This document shows, piece after piece, positions 8,501-16,996 of a DNA stretch of 64,000 bases. The notes below the pieces were generated by a model. The model was not told the DNA's origin and searched no databases. It saw only the letters and a program-made list of their open reading frames with translations. The position numbers were made by a program, and so were the translations under genes. The DNA comes from an uncultured delta proteobacterium (GTDB lineage Bacteria > Myxococcota > Myxococcia > Myxococcales > 40CM-4-68-19): assembly GCA_903911145.1 (NCBI GenBank), contig CAIWCD010000048.1, forward strand, positions 234,824 through 298,823. Direction: 5' to 3'. The stretch's first letter is position 1. Every line of letters begins with the position of its first letter.

Positions 8501-9667
8501 GATTTCATCTGTCTGCGCTCTCTGCGGCCATTGCTCGACGAGGCCGCGGCGACCGGATTCGCCTGCTCGGGCGCGCAAGCCGGTTCACCGTCGATCTGGC
8601 TGCTCGCCTCGTCCCCCGCGAGCAAGCAGACGCTTGGTTGGATTCAGGCAATGGACGCGATCCTCGATCAGAAAGGCGCGGACGCGAAGCTGGACTGGAA
8701 CGAACTCGGCGGCCTGCTCCTCGCTTCAATCGTTGCGTCGACGGGATATCAACATATCGAGCGCAGCAACTTCGGTTGGATTCCCTGGGATCGCTCCGCG
8801 GAGATCTTCGAGCCGGAAACGGCTGCGGCGAGCGCCTTTGACGGTTATGGCTTCGCGCTCTTCAACAAGATGATCGGCCAGCGTCTCGCATCTGCGAGCA
8901 AGGTCGAGCTGCTCTCGGCGCCGACGTTGCTCGGCAGTCTGTTTCGTCGCGCCTATAGCTCCCCATTGAACGATCGCTCGACGGCACCGACGGGATATCA
9001 GGCCTCGAAGACCTGTCAGATCCCCGGCCTTGCGCAGATCTATGAGCAGTATCTCGGCTTCAAGACCGACGGCACGTTCGTCGAGGTGGGCGCCTTCGAC
9101 GGCGAATATGTCAGCAATACTTCGAACCTCGCAGACCTGGGCTGGTATGGGCACTATATCGAGCCCGTGCCGGACCATGCGGCCGCGTGCCGCAAGCGAC
9201 ATGCGAAGAACAAGAATACGAAGGTCTTCGATCTCGCGATTGCAGAGAAAGATGGGGAGGCCACGATCCACGTCGGCGGGCCGCTCTCCACGATGGACCC
9301 GGAGAGTCTGCGTCTCTATCAAACCTTCGATTGGGCGCAGGGCTATCACTCGGGCAAGGTGGTCAAGACGCGGCAGACCACACTCGATCAGTTCCTGCGG
9401 TCGGCACAGATCCAGCCCGGCTTCGATCTGCTGATCGTCGACGTCGAAGGATACGAGTGGAACGTCTTTCAACGTTTCGATATCGCCCACTGGCAGCCGC
9501 GCATGGCGATCGTCGAGCTGCACGACGAGGCCGAGGCCTACGTCTCGATCCGCGAGAGCTGCCTGAAGGTCGCGCAGCTGTTTCGCGATCACGGCTATCG
9601 ACCGGTGTTCAAGGACGGGACGAACACGGTGTTCCTGCGCACGGAGCCCCTGCGCAAGACGTCGTGA
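5525..9667 (+). CDS. Six-module glycan-modifying fusion (TPR, NTase-like, ParB-like, methyltransferase, GT32-like, FkbM)
   Basis: About 1380 residues from the ATG at 5525, which has an AGAGGG Shine-Dalgarno; the frame is open back to 5429. Domains in order: TPR repeats (approx. 25-160); a nucleotidyltransferase-like domain (approx. 175-345, 'NEDIDVLCED', 'FRFDILDTL'); an unassigned domain (approx. 384-545); a ParB-like substrate-binding fold (approx. 575-670, 'LIIDGVHRAAILAARG'); a class I SAM methyltransferase (approx. 715-890, 'ILDLGCGDWNW'); a GT32-type DXD glycosyltransferase (approx. 915-1120, 'RHYGG'-type motif 'LHRYGGVWVDADF'); and an FkbM-type methyltransferase (approx. 1165-1370, 'FVEVGAFDGEY', 'LLIVDVEGYEW'). 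It probably synthesises and O-methylates a sugar polymer or glycosylated product in the cytoplasm. The methyltransferase and DXD calls are firm; the NTase and ParB-like calls are inference. The gene is rich in ATAT tetramers, unlike the housekeeping genes in this window. Confidence 0.8.
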   Translation: MTLVPDASSAPTPKSPRYADDVRPQVEQLLNAGHVEAALKHIEEYILDGHEDEEAVADLAVLYHVSNRHSDAQMLLSGYVDTHPNCILARKRLALVELVRGNAPIALGVIEPVLSLAPNDPEALRIVGEIASALKRPDHARSFYVRALAITPGDPELAALLAALPPPSAAPITTTPGRFSDLLALGNFFESVPVPYAILRLSPDFPHYAVNEDIDVLCEDREQLRAHIREVGRRYESQGFRVEETIHDGHLHIDYFAPREQRLNFRFDILDTLSGFHKIKVAADWTRTLLARSQRVTQGGVAISVPSAQDELALRLLEYLEHRDIRPDKVKHLQHVLAAGTTDFLQPLAKYTDLKLSIGNGAVSTDLAISPSGPALPTKSPQTRMDYFLIWGHGLSHTREILEIIRSHGAFDIVAVYRRNVGDMARFVQRVYECDAVPMEHLIAKTKYLLTVPSDVLLVVANNKQPREKYFGEGAFRHIQCQQVKDVKEMIRDRFNPRINGKRTENHVIHASDYESQTEHVLKVMGLPPVAQFRREANSSLLTPHHIQPFTNYLIHEVPIEQLRANILGQGTVTIEATPHYQYARGNRTPYIDYQAKYAGNQLTDDHYPEAFDRLIASYDPAADQRDGKVSHILALRRAEGGFLIIDGVHRAAILAARGVRTITIAEPNFTPGSSEPRPGVGDAVAVQSNASAARAFVKNGLTQRSNGKLESASGPGSSVAAAANAIGFLRKIITEHNVRSILDLGCGDWNWMKEVGLHDLGVHYTGWDIEPGLIADLNANHGRKEIRFEAHDVLQTPLPKVDLVICRDILFHIDVNWGARLVKAINASGTRLFLATSFPGVVENSNIKSYNQIEGWGFYETNLDIAPFQLAAKKVAFIDEPLCKHGNYDRTMALYQLNGRAESIRNPTETAGRADTVWMYWEGAMPTYVDMCIDSIKRNAHMHVELLNQQSVKEWLPDLRPDIWLVREPAHRADYIRARLLHRYGGVWVDADFICLRSLRPLLDEAAATGFACSGAQAGSPSIWLLASSPASKQTLGWIQAMDAILDQKGADAKLDWNELGGLLLASIVASTGYQHIERSNFGWIPWDRSAEIFEPETAAASAFDGYGFALFNKMIGQRLASASKVELLSAPTLLGSLFRRAYSSPLNDRSTAPTGYQASKTCQIPGLAQIYEQYLGFKTDGTFVEVGAFDGEYVSNTSNLADLGWYGHYIEPVPDHAAACRKRHAKNKNTKVFDLAIAEKDGEATIHVGGPLSTMDPESLRLYQTFDWAQGYHSGKVVKTRQTTLDQFLRSAQIQPGFDLLIVDVEGYEWNVFQRFDIAHWQPRMAIVELHDEAEAYVSIRESCLKVAQLFRDHGYRPVFKDGTNTVFLRTEPLRKTS

Positions 9668-10145
9668 GCGTCGCCCCGTTCGCCCAGCGTCGAGGCCGGG
9701 CAGGTCCGCTGCGGCGTGGTGACGCATCAGCGTGCGAAAACGCCGCAGTAAATACGTCAAAAAGCCTTTCTTCCTTGACAGGGAACCCCGCGGCAGCGTT
9801 CAGTGGCCGCGATGATTTTTTCCCGCCCGAATCGCGCGCGCTCGCACCCAGTCTCACTTTGCGCGCACTCGCCCCTTCTGAAGGGAGGTCCGAGAACACC
9901 TGAACAAGACTGATCCGCGTCCGTCCCGTCGTCCGGACGAGCGCGGCTCGGCGAACCCGAAACCACACGTTTTCTCGAGCTGGCTTCAGAGACGAACCGA
10001 CGAGATTGCAACCGCTTGTGACCCCGCAGCAGCCGATTCGCCGCAGGCACAAGATTCAGACTTAAGACTTTCCGCGTTTGTGTCGAACATACGAAGAGGC
10101 AGAAGGCCCTATGCCTCGAAACCGAAATTTCCCCATGGAGGAAAC
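9668..10145. other. Intergenic region, no gene recognised
   Basis: 478 bases between the modular glycan gene and the beta-roll lipoprotein. Short reading frames here have no recognisable content. A TTGACA hexamer at 9775-9780 has no matching -10. A good Shine-Dalgarno (GGAGG, 10137-10141) belongs to the downstream lipoprotein. Confidence 0.4.
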
Positions 10146-13100
10146 ATGAAATTGATCACTAGGAGCGCAGCGCTGGTTGCCACGGTATTGGCAACCCTCG
10201 CAGCTTGCGCACCCGCCACAGACACTCAGAGCAACGCGCCCGAAGGAGACCTCCGTGGAGTGGAGGAGCTCGGCCACACCGCAGCCCTGACCGGCCTCGC
10301 CTCGGGCGAAGTCACCTTCGTCGCCACCAGCGGCGTGATGGCCATCGCGCCCGTAGCCGAGACGCTCGTCGTCGTATCGAAGCGCGCGTCGGACAGCGCG
10401 ATCCTCGTCAACGGCAAGCCGCAGCTTGACACCCTGAAGGCCGCGTTCGCGAACTCGACCACCATCAAGCGCATCAACCTGACGGTTGGCGCGAACAACA
10501 CCACCGTTATCTTCGACTACGCCAACGGCACGTTCAACGCCAACACCGCGCCGGTCTCGCCCGCGCTCTTCGGCACCGGCGGCTCGGTGGTCACGTTCGG
10601 CAGCCACACGGGCTGCACGTTCAAGCTCCGCGGCACGTCGGGCAACGACACCATCTACGTCGGGCAGGACGCGACCCCGAACGCCTTCATCTCGTTCTCC
10701 GCGGCGCACCCGGACATCGAGATCATCACGAGCGCTGCGCCGGCGATGGGCTTCAGCCTCGGCGCGGGCAACGACACGTTCCTCGCGACGGCGGGCGCTG
10801 CGGCGTTCACCACCGTCATGGGCGCGGGCACTGTGATGCACTCGTTCGGCGCGTCGATCACCATCCACGGCGGTCTCGGCAACGACACCATCCAGGGTGG
10901 CTCGGCTGCTGACACCATCTACGGCGAAGAGGGCTACAACACGGTCGACGAGAGCACCGACTCGGCCACCACCCACGTCGCGGACTACGTCTATGGTCTG
11001 CCGGCGAATGAGAACAGCACCTGGGGCGCGACCACCGTCACCTACGCGAACTGGGCCGGCGCGTCGGGCGTGAAGGTCGACCTCGTTCACATCGCGGGCG
11101 CCGGCCAGGTGGCCGCGGCGACCACGTTCGGCGTCACGGACTTCCTCGACGACACCGTTGGCGTCGTCATCGGCAGCCCGCTCGCAGACACCATGCAGTG
11201 CAGCCAGCTGACCGACATGCCCTGCATCCTCCAGGGCGGCGCGGGCGACGATACGCTGACGCCTGGCGTGTCGACCACCAACACGCACTACCTCTACGGC
11301 GGTGATGGCAACGACACGTTCGCGATGAGCGCGGCGGCCACCAACGTTGTTCTGACCGGTGGAAACCTGACGGACGTGATGACCAGCGCCGACTCGGGCG
11401 TGTCGAAGAACCTCTACACCGACACGGTTGACTACAGCAGCCAGGTTGCAGCCGCGACGATCAGCATGAACGTCCAGCCGCCCGTGACCTGCAACGTTAC
11501 CGACGGTGGCAACCTCCCCTGCCCGCCGAACGTCGCGTCGCCCGCAGTTGGCTCGGGCATCGGTGGCAGCGCGCTCACGTTCATCCGCAACGACATCACC
11601 GTGGCGAAGTGCCCGACGGGCTTGACCTCGGCTGGCCTCGTCTGCACCGTGACGGGCAACAACCAGGGCAACACCATCTACTCGGGCTGGGGCTCGGATG
11701 CGCTGACCGGCGGCACGGGCGACGACACGTTCGTGATCGCCGACTTCAACCTCGCCGCGAACTACTTGGCCGCGACCAAGGTGATCACCGGCGGTGGCGG
11801 AAGCGACTCCGCTGACTTCTCGGCGCACACCTCGCCCACCGTCATCAACCTGAACGGAACGGCGCTCAGCCCCACCAACTCGGGCTTCCCGTTCGCGCTG
11901 ACCTCGGTTGACCGCACGGACTACGCTCCGTTCGCGTCGGCAGCGGCGGTTGCCTCGGCAACGGCGAACACCAAGCTCAACACCGACTACGCGGCGATTG
12001 CGCTGGCTTCGCGTACCGCGAACGACACTGCACTGAAGAACGCGGCGAACCAGACCAACACGGACGCCGCAGCGGTCTCGGCGGCGATCACCACGTGGCT
12101 CGGAGACCCGAGCGCGGGCAACGCCACTGCGGTTGCCACGGCCAACTCCAAGCTGACTGGTGCAAATCTGACCACGCTGAACGCGGCGTACTCTGCGTCG
12201 GGCGTGTCGGACTCGGCAACAGTGAAGGCGGATGCGCTGGCGGTCAAGGCGGCAGAGGCCACGATGGCGGCGGCGGCTGCAGCCGTGGCGTCGCTGGCTG
12301 GTGACATCGCGTCGATGACTGCAGATTACAACGCGACCTACGCCACCGCCAACGACACGGCGGAGTACCACGCAGCGGTTGCGGCGGTTACCGCGGCCAA
12401 TGCATTGTCGGTAGCGGTCACTGCGGCCAACACGTCGCCGACTGCGACGAACACGGCACTGGTGGCCACCGACTCGACCGCCCTGATCGCAGCGGTTGCC
12501 GCCCTGAACACGGCGACCACTGTTGGCGCTGGCGGTTACACGGCTCCGACGGCGTCGGCGAAAGACACCGTCACCATCCTCTCGGGCAGCGGAGACTACA
12601 CTGTGACCATCGGCGGAAACGCCGTTGGCCCCGTTGCATACATCACTGACGACACCACGACTGCGGCGGCGATCGTCACCGCGATCGGCCTCGTCGCTCC
12701 GGCGAGCGCACTCGTCACCGCGACGTCTGCGCTCGGCGTCGTTACGCTGACTGCGAAGCACGCTGGTGCCGGGATGAATGCAGTCGCCGTTACTGTAACG
12801 CAGACGGGAGCTGGTGCAACGGCAGCCACCGCAACGCTGACCGGCGGCATCGGTGACACTGCCTCGGTCAACGCCGATGCAATCGCCATCAAGACCAACG
12901 CCAGCGCAGGTGCGGCGTCGGCTGCGGGTGCGGCGTTCACGACGGTCTCCGAGCAGATTTCGCTGCTCGGGATCAACAACGCCGTCTGCCCGGCGTCGGC
13001 CAGCAACTCGGCCTGCGTCGTGACCAGCAACGCCAACGTCGACCTGATCGACTTCAACGGCGACAGCACCGCGAACGGGTCGTCGCTGACCTGCGAAGGC

Positions 13101-13154
13101 AGCGGAGTCACCACGGTCAACGCGCAGAACCTGACCTCCAACTGCGGAGGCTAG
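10146..13154 (+). CDS. Secreted lipoprotein with RTX-like beta-roll repeats and Ala/Thr-rich region
   Basis: About 1002 residues. The ATG at 10146 is preceded by GGAGG and starts a signal peptide with lipobox 'LATLAAC'. Residues roughly 170-560 contain scattered calcium-binding beta-roll nonapeptides of the hemolysin type ('GTSGNDTI', 'GAGNDTF', 'GGLGNDTIQGG', 'GGAGDDTL', 'GGDGNDTF', 'GTGDDTF'). Residues approx. 620-810 are an Ala/Thr/Asn-rich, probably helical segment ('AAEATMAAAAAAVASLAG'). A following beta-rich stretch ('TVTILSGSGDYTVTIGG') has the look of repeated domains in phage tail-sheath-like proteins. The C-terminus has paired cysteines. Likely an outer-surface structural or adhesive protein; no enzymatic motif is seen. 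Unlike classical RTX exoproteins it has a lipoprotein signal and no linked type I secretion genes. Confidence 0.75.
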   Translation: MKLITRSAALVATVLATLAACAPATDTQSNAPEGDLRGVEELGHTAALTGLASGEVTFVATSGVMAIAPVAETLVVVSKRASDSAILVNGKPQLDTLKAAFANSTTIKRINLTVGANNTTVIFDYANGTFNANTAPVSPALFGTGGSVVTFGSHTGCTFKLRGTSGNDTIYVGQDATPNAFISFSAAHPDIEIITSAAPAMGFSLGAGNDTFLATAGAAAFTTVMGAGTVMHSFGASITIHGGLGNDTIQGGSAADTIYGEEGYNTVDESTDSATTHVADYVYGLPANENSTWGATTVTYANWAGASGVKVDLVHIAGAGQVAAATTFGVTDFLDDTVGVVIGSPLADTMQCSQLTDMPCILQGGAGDDTLTPGVSTTNTHYLYGGDGNDTFAMSAAATNVVLTGGNLTDVMTSADSGVSKNLYTDTVDYSSQVAAATISMNVQPPVTCNVTDGGNLPCPPNVASPAVGSGIGGSALTFIRNDITVAKCPTGLTSAGLVCTVTGNNQGNTIYSGWGSDALTGGTGDDTFVIADFNLAANYLAATKVITGGGGSDSADFSAHTSPTVINLNGTALSPTNSGFPFALTSVDRTDYAPFASAAAVASATANTKLNTDYAAIALASRTANDTALKNAANQTNTDAAAVSAAITTWLGDPSAGNATAVATANSKLTGANLTTLNAAYSASGVSDSATVKADALAVKAAEATMAAAAAAVASLAGDIASMTADYNATYATANDTAEYHAAVAAVTAANALSVAVTAANTSPTATNTALVATDSTALIAAVAALNTATTVGAGGYTAPTASAKDTVTILSGSGDYTVTIGGNAVGPVAYITDDTTTAAAIVTAIGLVAPASALVTATSALGVVTLTAKHAGAGMNAVAVTVTQTGAGATAATATLTGGIGDTASVNADAIAIKTNASAGAASAAGAAFTTVSEQISLLGINNAVCPASASNSACVVTSNANVDLIDFNGDSTANGSSLTCEGSGVTTVNAQNLTSNCGG

Positions 13155-13222
13155 TCTGACGTAGTCGAAGGGAGCGCTGGACGAGCACCACCCAGCACTC
13201 TCCATCGATGAGAAACAAGGAG

Positions 13223-13256
13223 TCCCGCGGCCAGTTCGGCGCGGGATTTCTTGCTT
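13223..13256 (+). terminator. Rho-independent terminator after the beta-roll lipoprotein
   Basis: A 7-bp perfect stem TCCCGCG (13223-13229) / CGCGGGA (13240-13246) with a 10-base loop is followed by TTTCTTGCTT. It lies about 70 bp after the stop at 13154. Confidence 0.65.
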
Positions 13257-13336
13257 CGTGGCGTTGAATGCAGCACGGTTCGACTGTTGCATCGATTGTT
13301 CAGATGGGCGTTTTGCGAGACACGAGGAACAATTTC

Positions 13337-15016
13337 ATGACGCATTCGAATGATTCTCTGGCGCCGGCGTTGCTCCGCGGCATCTCTCTGACCGCCATCC
13401 TGTTCGCGAGCGTGCTCTCCGGCTGCTCCTCGAAGAGCCAGGTCTGCGTTCCGGGCTCGAGCGTGTCGTGCGCTTGCCAGGGCGGCCAGTCGGGCGTGCA
13501 GGTCTGCAAAGCGGACGGCTCGGGACTCGACGCATGCACCTGCGGCTCGGGTGGCGGCTCCGGCGGCGGCTCCGGCGGCGGATCCGGCGGCGGCTCGGGA
13601 GGTGGCAGTGGCGGCGGCTCCGGCGGCGGCGCGACTGATGCGGGTCCGCAGCTCTCGAGCGCGGTGCTCGACAGCGTGACGGCTCACGTGGCCGGTCGAC
13701 GCGGATATGACGTGCAGCTCAAGCTCACGGCGCACGATCCGAACAAGAAGATCGCAGCCGTGATGGTTCGGCTGATCGACGGCGCGGGGCAGCCGATCCT
13801 CGGCTTCGATTCCCACCAGAGCGGAGCGCTCGACTCGGCGCTCGGCCCCGCGAGCTTTGACACGGTGGTCGCCAATTCCGCGTCGATCAGCACCACGGCG
13901 ACGGTCATCGGCCTCGGCGAGGAGATGCTGGGATCGCCCGCGCAGATCGCGACCGTTGCCAGCGTGGGTGTCAGCCTTCGGGATCTCTCCGGGAACACCT
14001 CGAATGAAATTGTCACTCCCCTCGTCGCGCAGGGAATTGCGCAATCTGGCGACGCGTGCGACCCGATGTACATCGCGCAGCGGTGCGCGCCGACGCTCTA
14101 CTGCGATCCGTCGTCACCCGATGCGGGAAGCTGCGCGACGTCGCCTGCGCCGCAGATCACCAAGCTCGCCTACCTGACCACCGACGCCGGACCTCTCATC
14201 CTCGTCACCGGCACGGAGCCGTCGGATTCGCTCTCGAATATTCACATCGACTTTGAAGATGGCGGCGGCCAGCCGCTGATGATTCTCCTCGACGGAGACA
14301 ACGAACCGGCTGTCGGATCGTTCGATACGCCGGCGACCGCCGACTCCAACGACGGGGTCTTCTTCACCATCATCACGCCGGTTGCCGGCTTCGAGCTGAT
14401 GTGCCCGCAGATCGCGGTCACGGCGTCGGATACGACGGGCGCCGCTGGCGTTCCGGCGAATGCCAAGCCCGCTGCGCGCCCGGTTCGCGCGCAAGGGAGC
14501 GCCTGCGACCCGCAGGGGTACTTCGACACCTGCGCATCGGGCTCGACCTGCGCCCAGGCCTCGCCGACGGCGGGGGCCACGTGCGTGAACCGGACGACGG
14601 CGCAGACGAGCGCCTGCACGGCAGCCCCCGTGCTCTCGCCGGCAGTGGGCACGACGGTCACGACCTTTGGACATACCGTGCGGCCGTCGTTGTGGAACCC
14701 GCCCGCAGGCTGCGCGAGCAACAATCCGGTCAATCGTCCGCAGGGAATCGCAACGCTCAAGCTCGGCGCGGCCGCATCGACGCTCACGCTCAGCACCGAC
14801 AACCCCGGAACCAACTTCTCGACCGTGCTCTATCTGCTCCCGAACTGCGCCGCGGATTCATCCAGTGACCTGGGCTGTATCAACACGGCGAATAACGGAC
14901 TCTACGGAACCGCGATTCTCACGCTGACGAATGTTCCCGCCGGCACCTATACGGTCGTGGTTGGATCGTTTGATTCCGCCGGCGGCGATTACCAGCTCAC
15001 CGCGCAGGTGCAATAG
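13337..15016 (+). CDS. Lipoprotein with poly-(Gly3-Ser) linker and C-terminal PPC-like domain
   Basis: About 559 residues from the ATG at 13337, which has GAGGA 9 bases upstream; an in-frame start at 13268 is less likely because it precedes the signal peptide. The signal peptide ends in the lipobox 'VLSGC'. Next comes a small Cys-rich segment ('CVPGSSVSCACQGGQSG...CTCG') often found right after the lipobox in myxobacterial lipoproteins, then a flexible linker of about seven Gly-Gly-Gly-Ser units. The middle holds beta-rich repeats with 'CDP...C...C' cysteine pairs. The last 110 residues ('STLTLSTDNPGTNF', 'VPAGTYTVVVGSFDSAGGDY') match a bacterial pre-peptidase C-terminal (PPC) domain. Likely exposed on the outer membrane; the ligand is unknown. 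Confidence 0.7.
   Translation: MTHSNDSLAPALLRGISLTAILFASVLSGCSSKSQVCVPGSSVSCACQGGQSGVQVCKADGSGLDACTCGSGGGSGGGSGGGSGGGSGGGSGGGSGGGATDAGPQLSSAVLDSVTAHVAGRRGYDVQLKLTAHDPNKKIAAVMVRLIDGAGQPILGFDSHQSGALDSALGPASFDTVVANSASISTTATVIGLGEEMLGSPAQIATVASVGVSLRDLSGNTSNEIVTPLVAQGIAQSGDACDPMYIAQRCAPTLYCDPSSPDAGSCATSPAPQITKLAYLTTDAGPLILVTGTEPSDSLSNIHIDFEDGGGQPLMILLDGDNEPAVGSFDTPATADSNDGVFFTIITPVAGFELMCPQIAVTASDTTGAAGVPANAKPAARPVRAQGSACDPQGYFDTCASGSTCAQASPTAGATCVNRTTAQTSACTAAPVLSPAVGTTVTTFGHTVRPSLWNPPAGCASNNPVNRPQGIATLKLGAAASTLTLSTDNPGTNFSTVLYLLPNCAADSSSDLGCINTANNGLYGTAILTLTNVPAGTYTVVVGSFDSAGGDYQLTAQVQ
13543..13632 (+). repeat. 12-bp tandem repeats encoding (Gly-Gly-Gly-Ser) linker
   Basis: About seven degenerate copies of a GGCGGCGGCTCC-type unit inside the lipoprotein gene encode a flexible Gly/Ser linker just after the lipobox region. 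The unit is short and in frame, so slippage would change only the linker length. Confidence 0.85.
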
Positions 15017-15039
15017 CGCGGCGCCAGCAGACTGGGCTG

Positions 15040-16926
15040 TTATCGCCCCGCTGGCGTCCAGTAATGCCGGCGGGCGATCTCGAGGCCGCTGACCGCAAGC
15101 TCGCGGCCAGCGGCTTTTGATTCCAGGCCTCGAGAGGGATTCGCGCGCCGGCGTTCAATCGCCGCAGTAAATGCCGATTCAAATCCCGCGACGCATTGAG
15201 CGGCCGTGAAGTTCTCGACGATGCGCGCGCGTGCAGCCTTGGCGAGGCGCGGAAGATCTTCCGCGGATATGGCCGCCTTCAATGCCACGACATATCGCTC
15301 GACTTCATTGGAACCGTGGGGAACCAGAAAGCCGCAATCGGCCGTCACGAGTTCGCGCTGGCCGCCCACGTCGGCGACCACCGGGACGCACTCCATCGCC
15401 ATCGCCTCGAAGAGCGAGCGCGCGATTCCCTCGATCTCCGAGGGCGCGTGGAAGACATCGGCGGCGGCATAGACCTCGCGCAGGGCGACGCTGTCGAGCT
15501 CGCCAAGAAACACGACGCGCGAGGATAGGCCCGCGTTCGCGACGGCCGCTTTGGTCTCCTGCAATAGCGGGCCGACGCCCACCAGCGCGAAGCGCGCATC
15601 GACCCCAGCGGCGATCAGTTGCTTCCAGCATTCGACCGCGAGCAGCGGCCGCTTCTCGCTCGAGGTTCTCCCCGAGAAGAGAATCAACGGCTGCTCCGGA
15701 GCGCAGCCGAGCGCGCGCCGCGCGGCCTCACGCGGAGATTTCGCGGGATCCCATTCGTTGATATCGAGATTAATCGTGATTGCGCGCATCGCAGTCGAAT
15801 CAGCACCGCGCTGCACCAACTCAGCCGCGAGCACCTGGCTACTGGCGACCTGGAGATCAAGCCAATCGGAATGCGCCGCCGAGAGCGTGGCATAGCTCCC
15901 ATACATCCCGGTCTCGAACCAATCGGTATGGACGTAGTCGATAAATGCAGTCTGAGGGTGTCGCAGGCGCAGCCAGGGAAGCATTCGATAAGCCGCAAAG
16001 GCGTGGCTGATGAAGACGACGTCGATCTTTCTCGATTCGATTAAATAGCTCACATATCGGGGCATCGACGATAACGCGACAGTGCCGGGCCCATAGATGA
16101 CGTCGGTGGTGGCGCGGCGGACAAGGTCGAGGTGCCATTCGGTGCGCCAGACCTCGGTTGCGCAGACGGTTAATGCATTTCCCGCGGAGACCAACCGGGG
16201 GAGGAAGTCGCTATTAAACGCGGCATATCCACCGAGCGGGAATCCCTGCAGCAGCGCGAGGATTCGATGATGGCCGGGCTTCACGGCGCGCACCGCCGCA
16301 TTGTCGGGCAACGGCCGTTCGTCGATCGATTGCAGAGGGAGACGAGGCATTTCTGCATCCACGCCGGAATCACCGAGAGAGGGATCGGTGACGCCTTGCG
16401 TGCGCAGCGTCGCTGTCGCCCGCACGATGGGCGCATTGGCCGCGCGAAGTCCCAGAGCCCGCGTTGCGAACGGCTCGCGGATAAACTGCCCGAACAGGCC
16501 GCGCTCCCGCACGCGAAAGACCGATGCGAGACCGAGGCGCGTCGAATCGTTGCTCGCGCCGCCATCGGCGAGAAGCGTGCTGCGCATGACAACAGACGTC
16601 GCGACCGCATCCAGCATGGGCGTCTTGACTCCGCGTTCGTCACCGAACACGACGAACGCAAGGCGCTCATTCGTCTCCAGCGCCCACCACGCGCTCTCGA
16701 GCGCCATCGGGCCAAACAGGGTTCCGTCGAGCATCAGCAGCAGCGCCGCCCCAGCGGCCTGTGCCTCCTTCACTGCGCGCGCGAGGGGATAGACGACGCG
16801 CAGATGGCGCCACGTCTGGTTGGCGAGACGCGCTCTCGCGGCAGCCGCTGTCTGCGCGTCCGGTGCAGCGACGAACACGACGAGAGGAAGCGATGGAGCA
16901 ACGGGCAAGTTCACCGGGTCGGCCAT
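15040..16926 (-). CDS. GT4-family glycosyltransferase with extra N-terminal domain
   Basis: About 628 residues from the ATG at 16926. The C-terminal half is a GT4 (group 1) glycosyltransferase: 'LILFSGRTSSEKRPLLAVE', 'LVGVGPLLQETKAAV', and the donor-site signature 'DVFHAPSEIEGIARSLFEAMAM' followed by 'PVVADVGGQRELV'. Residues approx. 200-380 form the acceptor half ('GGYAAFNSDFLPRL', 'FISHAFAAYRMLPWL'). The first 190 residues look like a shortened GT2-like Rossmann domain ('LPLVVFVAAPDAQTAA', 'LLLMLDG'). Probably a cytoplasmic enzyme of glycan assembly that belongs functionally with the multidomain genes at 2-9.7 kb, with which it shares the ATAT-rich composition. The acceptor is unknown. Confidence 0.8.
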   Translation of the reverse strand: MADPVNLPVAPSLPLVVFVAAPDAQTAAAARARLANQTWRHLRVVYPLARAVKEAQAAGAALLLMLDGTLFGPMALESAWWALETNERLAFVVFGDERGVKTPMLDAVATSVVMRSTLLADGGASNDSTRLGLASVFRVRERGLFGQFIREPFATRALGLRAANAPIVRATATLRTQGVTDPSLGDSGVDAEMPRLPLQSIDERPLPDNAAVRAVKPGHHRILALLQGFPLGGYAAFNSDFLPRLVSAGNALTVCATEVWRTEWHLDLVRRATTDVIYGPGTVALSSMPRYVSYLIESRKIDVVFISHAFAAYRMLPWLRLRHPQTAFIDYVHTDWFETGMYGSYATLSAAHSDWLDLQVASSQVLAAELVQRGADSTAMRAITINLDINEWDPAKSPREAARRALGCAPEQPLILFSGRTSSEKRPLLAVECWKQLIAAGVDARFALVGVGPLLQETKAAVANAGLSSRVVFLGELDSVALREVYAAADVFHAPSEIEGIARSLFEAMAMECVPVVADVGGQRELVTADCGFLVPHGSNEVERYVVALKAAISAEDLPRLAKAARARIVENFTAAQCVAGFESAFTAAIERRRANPSRGLESKAAGRELAVSGLEIARRHYWTPAGR

Positions 16927-16996
16927 AGCCGTGATCGTATGTCGTCTCGCCGCGGGGCGCGAACTATCGACCTATCAATTGCGATAGCATGGGCAT

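Noticed and set aside
6662..8578. 638-residue minus-strand frame
   Set aside because: Antisense to the methyltransferase and GT32 modules; no motifs of its own.
9775..9780. TTGACA as a promoter -35 box
   Set aside because: No acceptable -10 hexamer at 16-18 bp; it is over 350 bp from the next gene.
10062..13292. 1076-residue minus-strand frame
   Set aside because: Antisense of the beta-roll gene, rich in Arg and Val with no domain; the plus strand has signal peptide and repeats.
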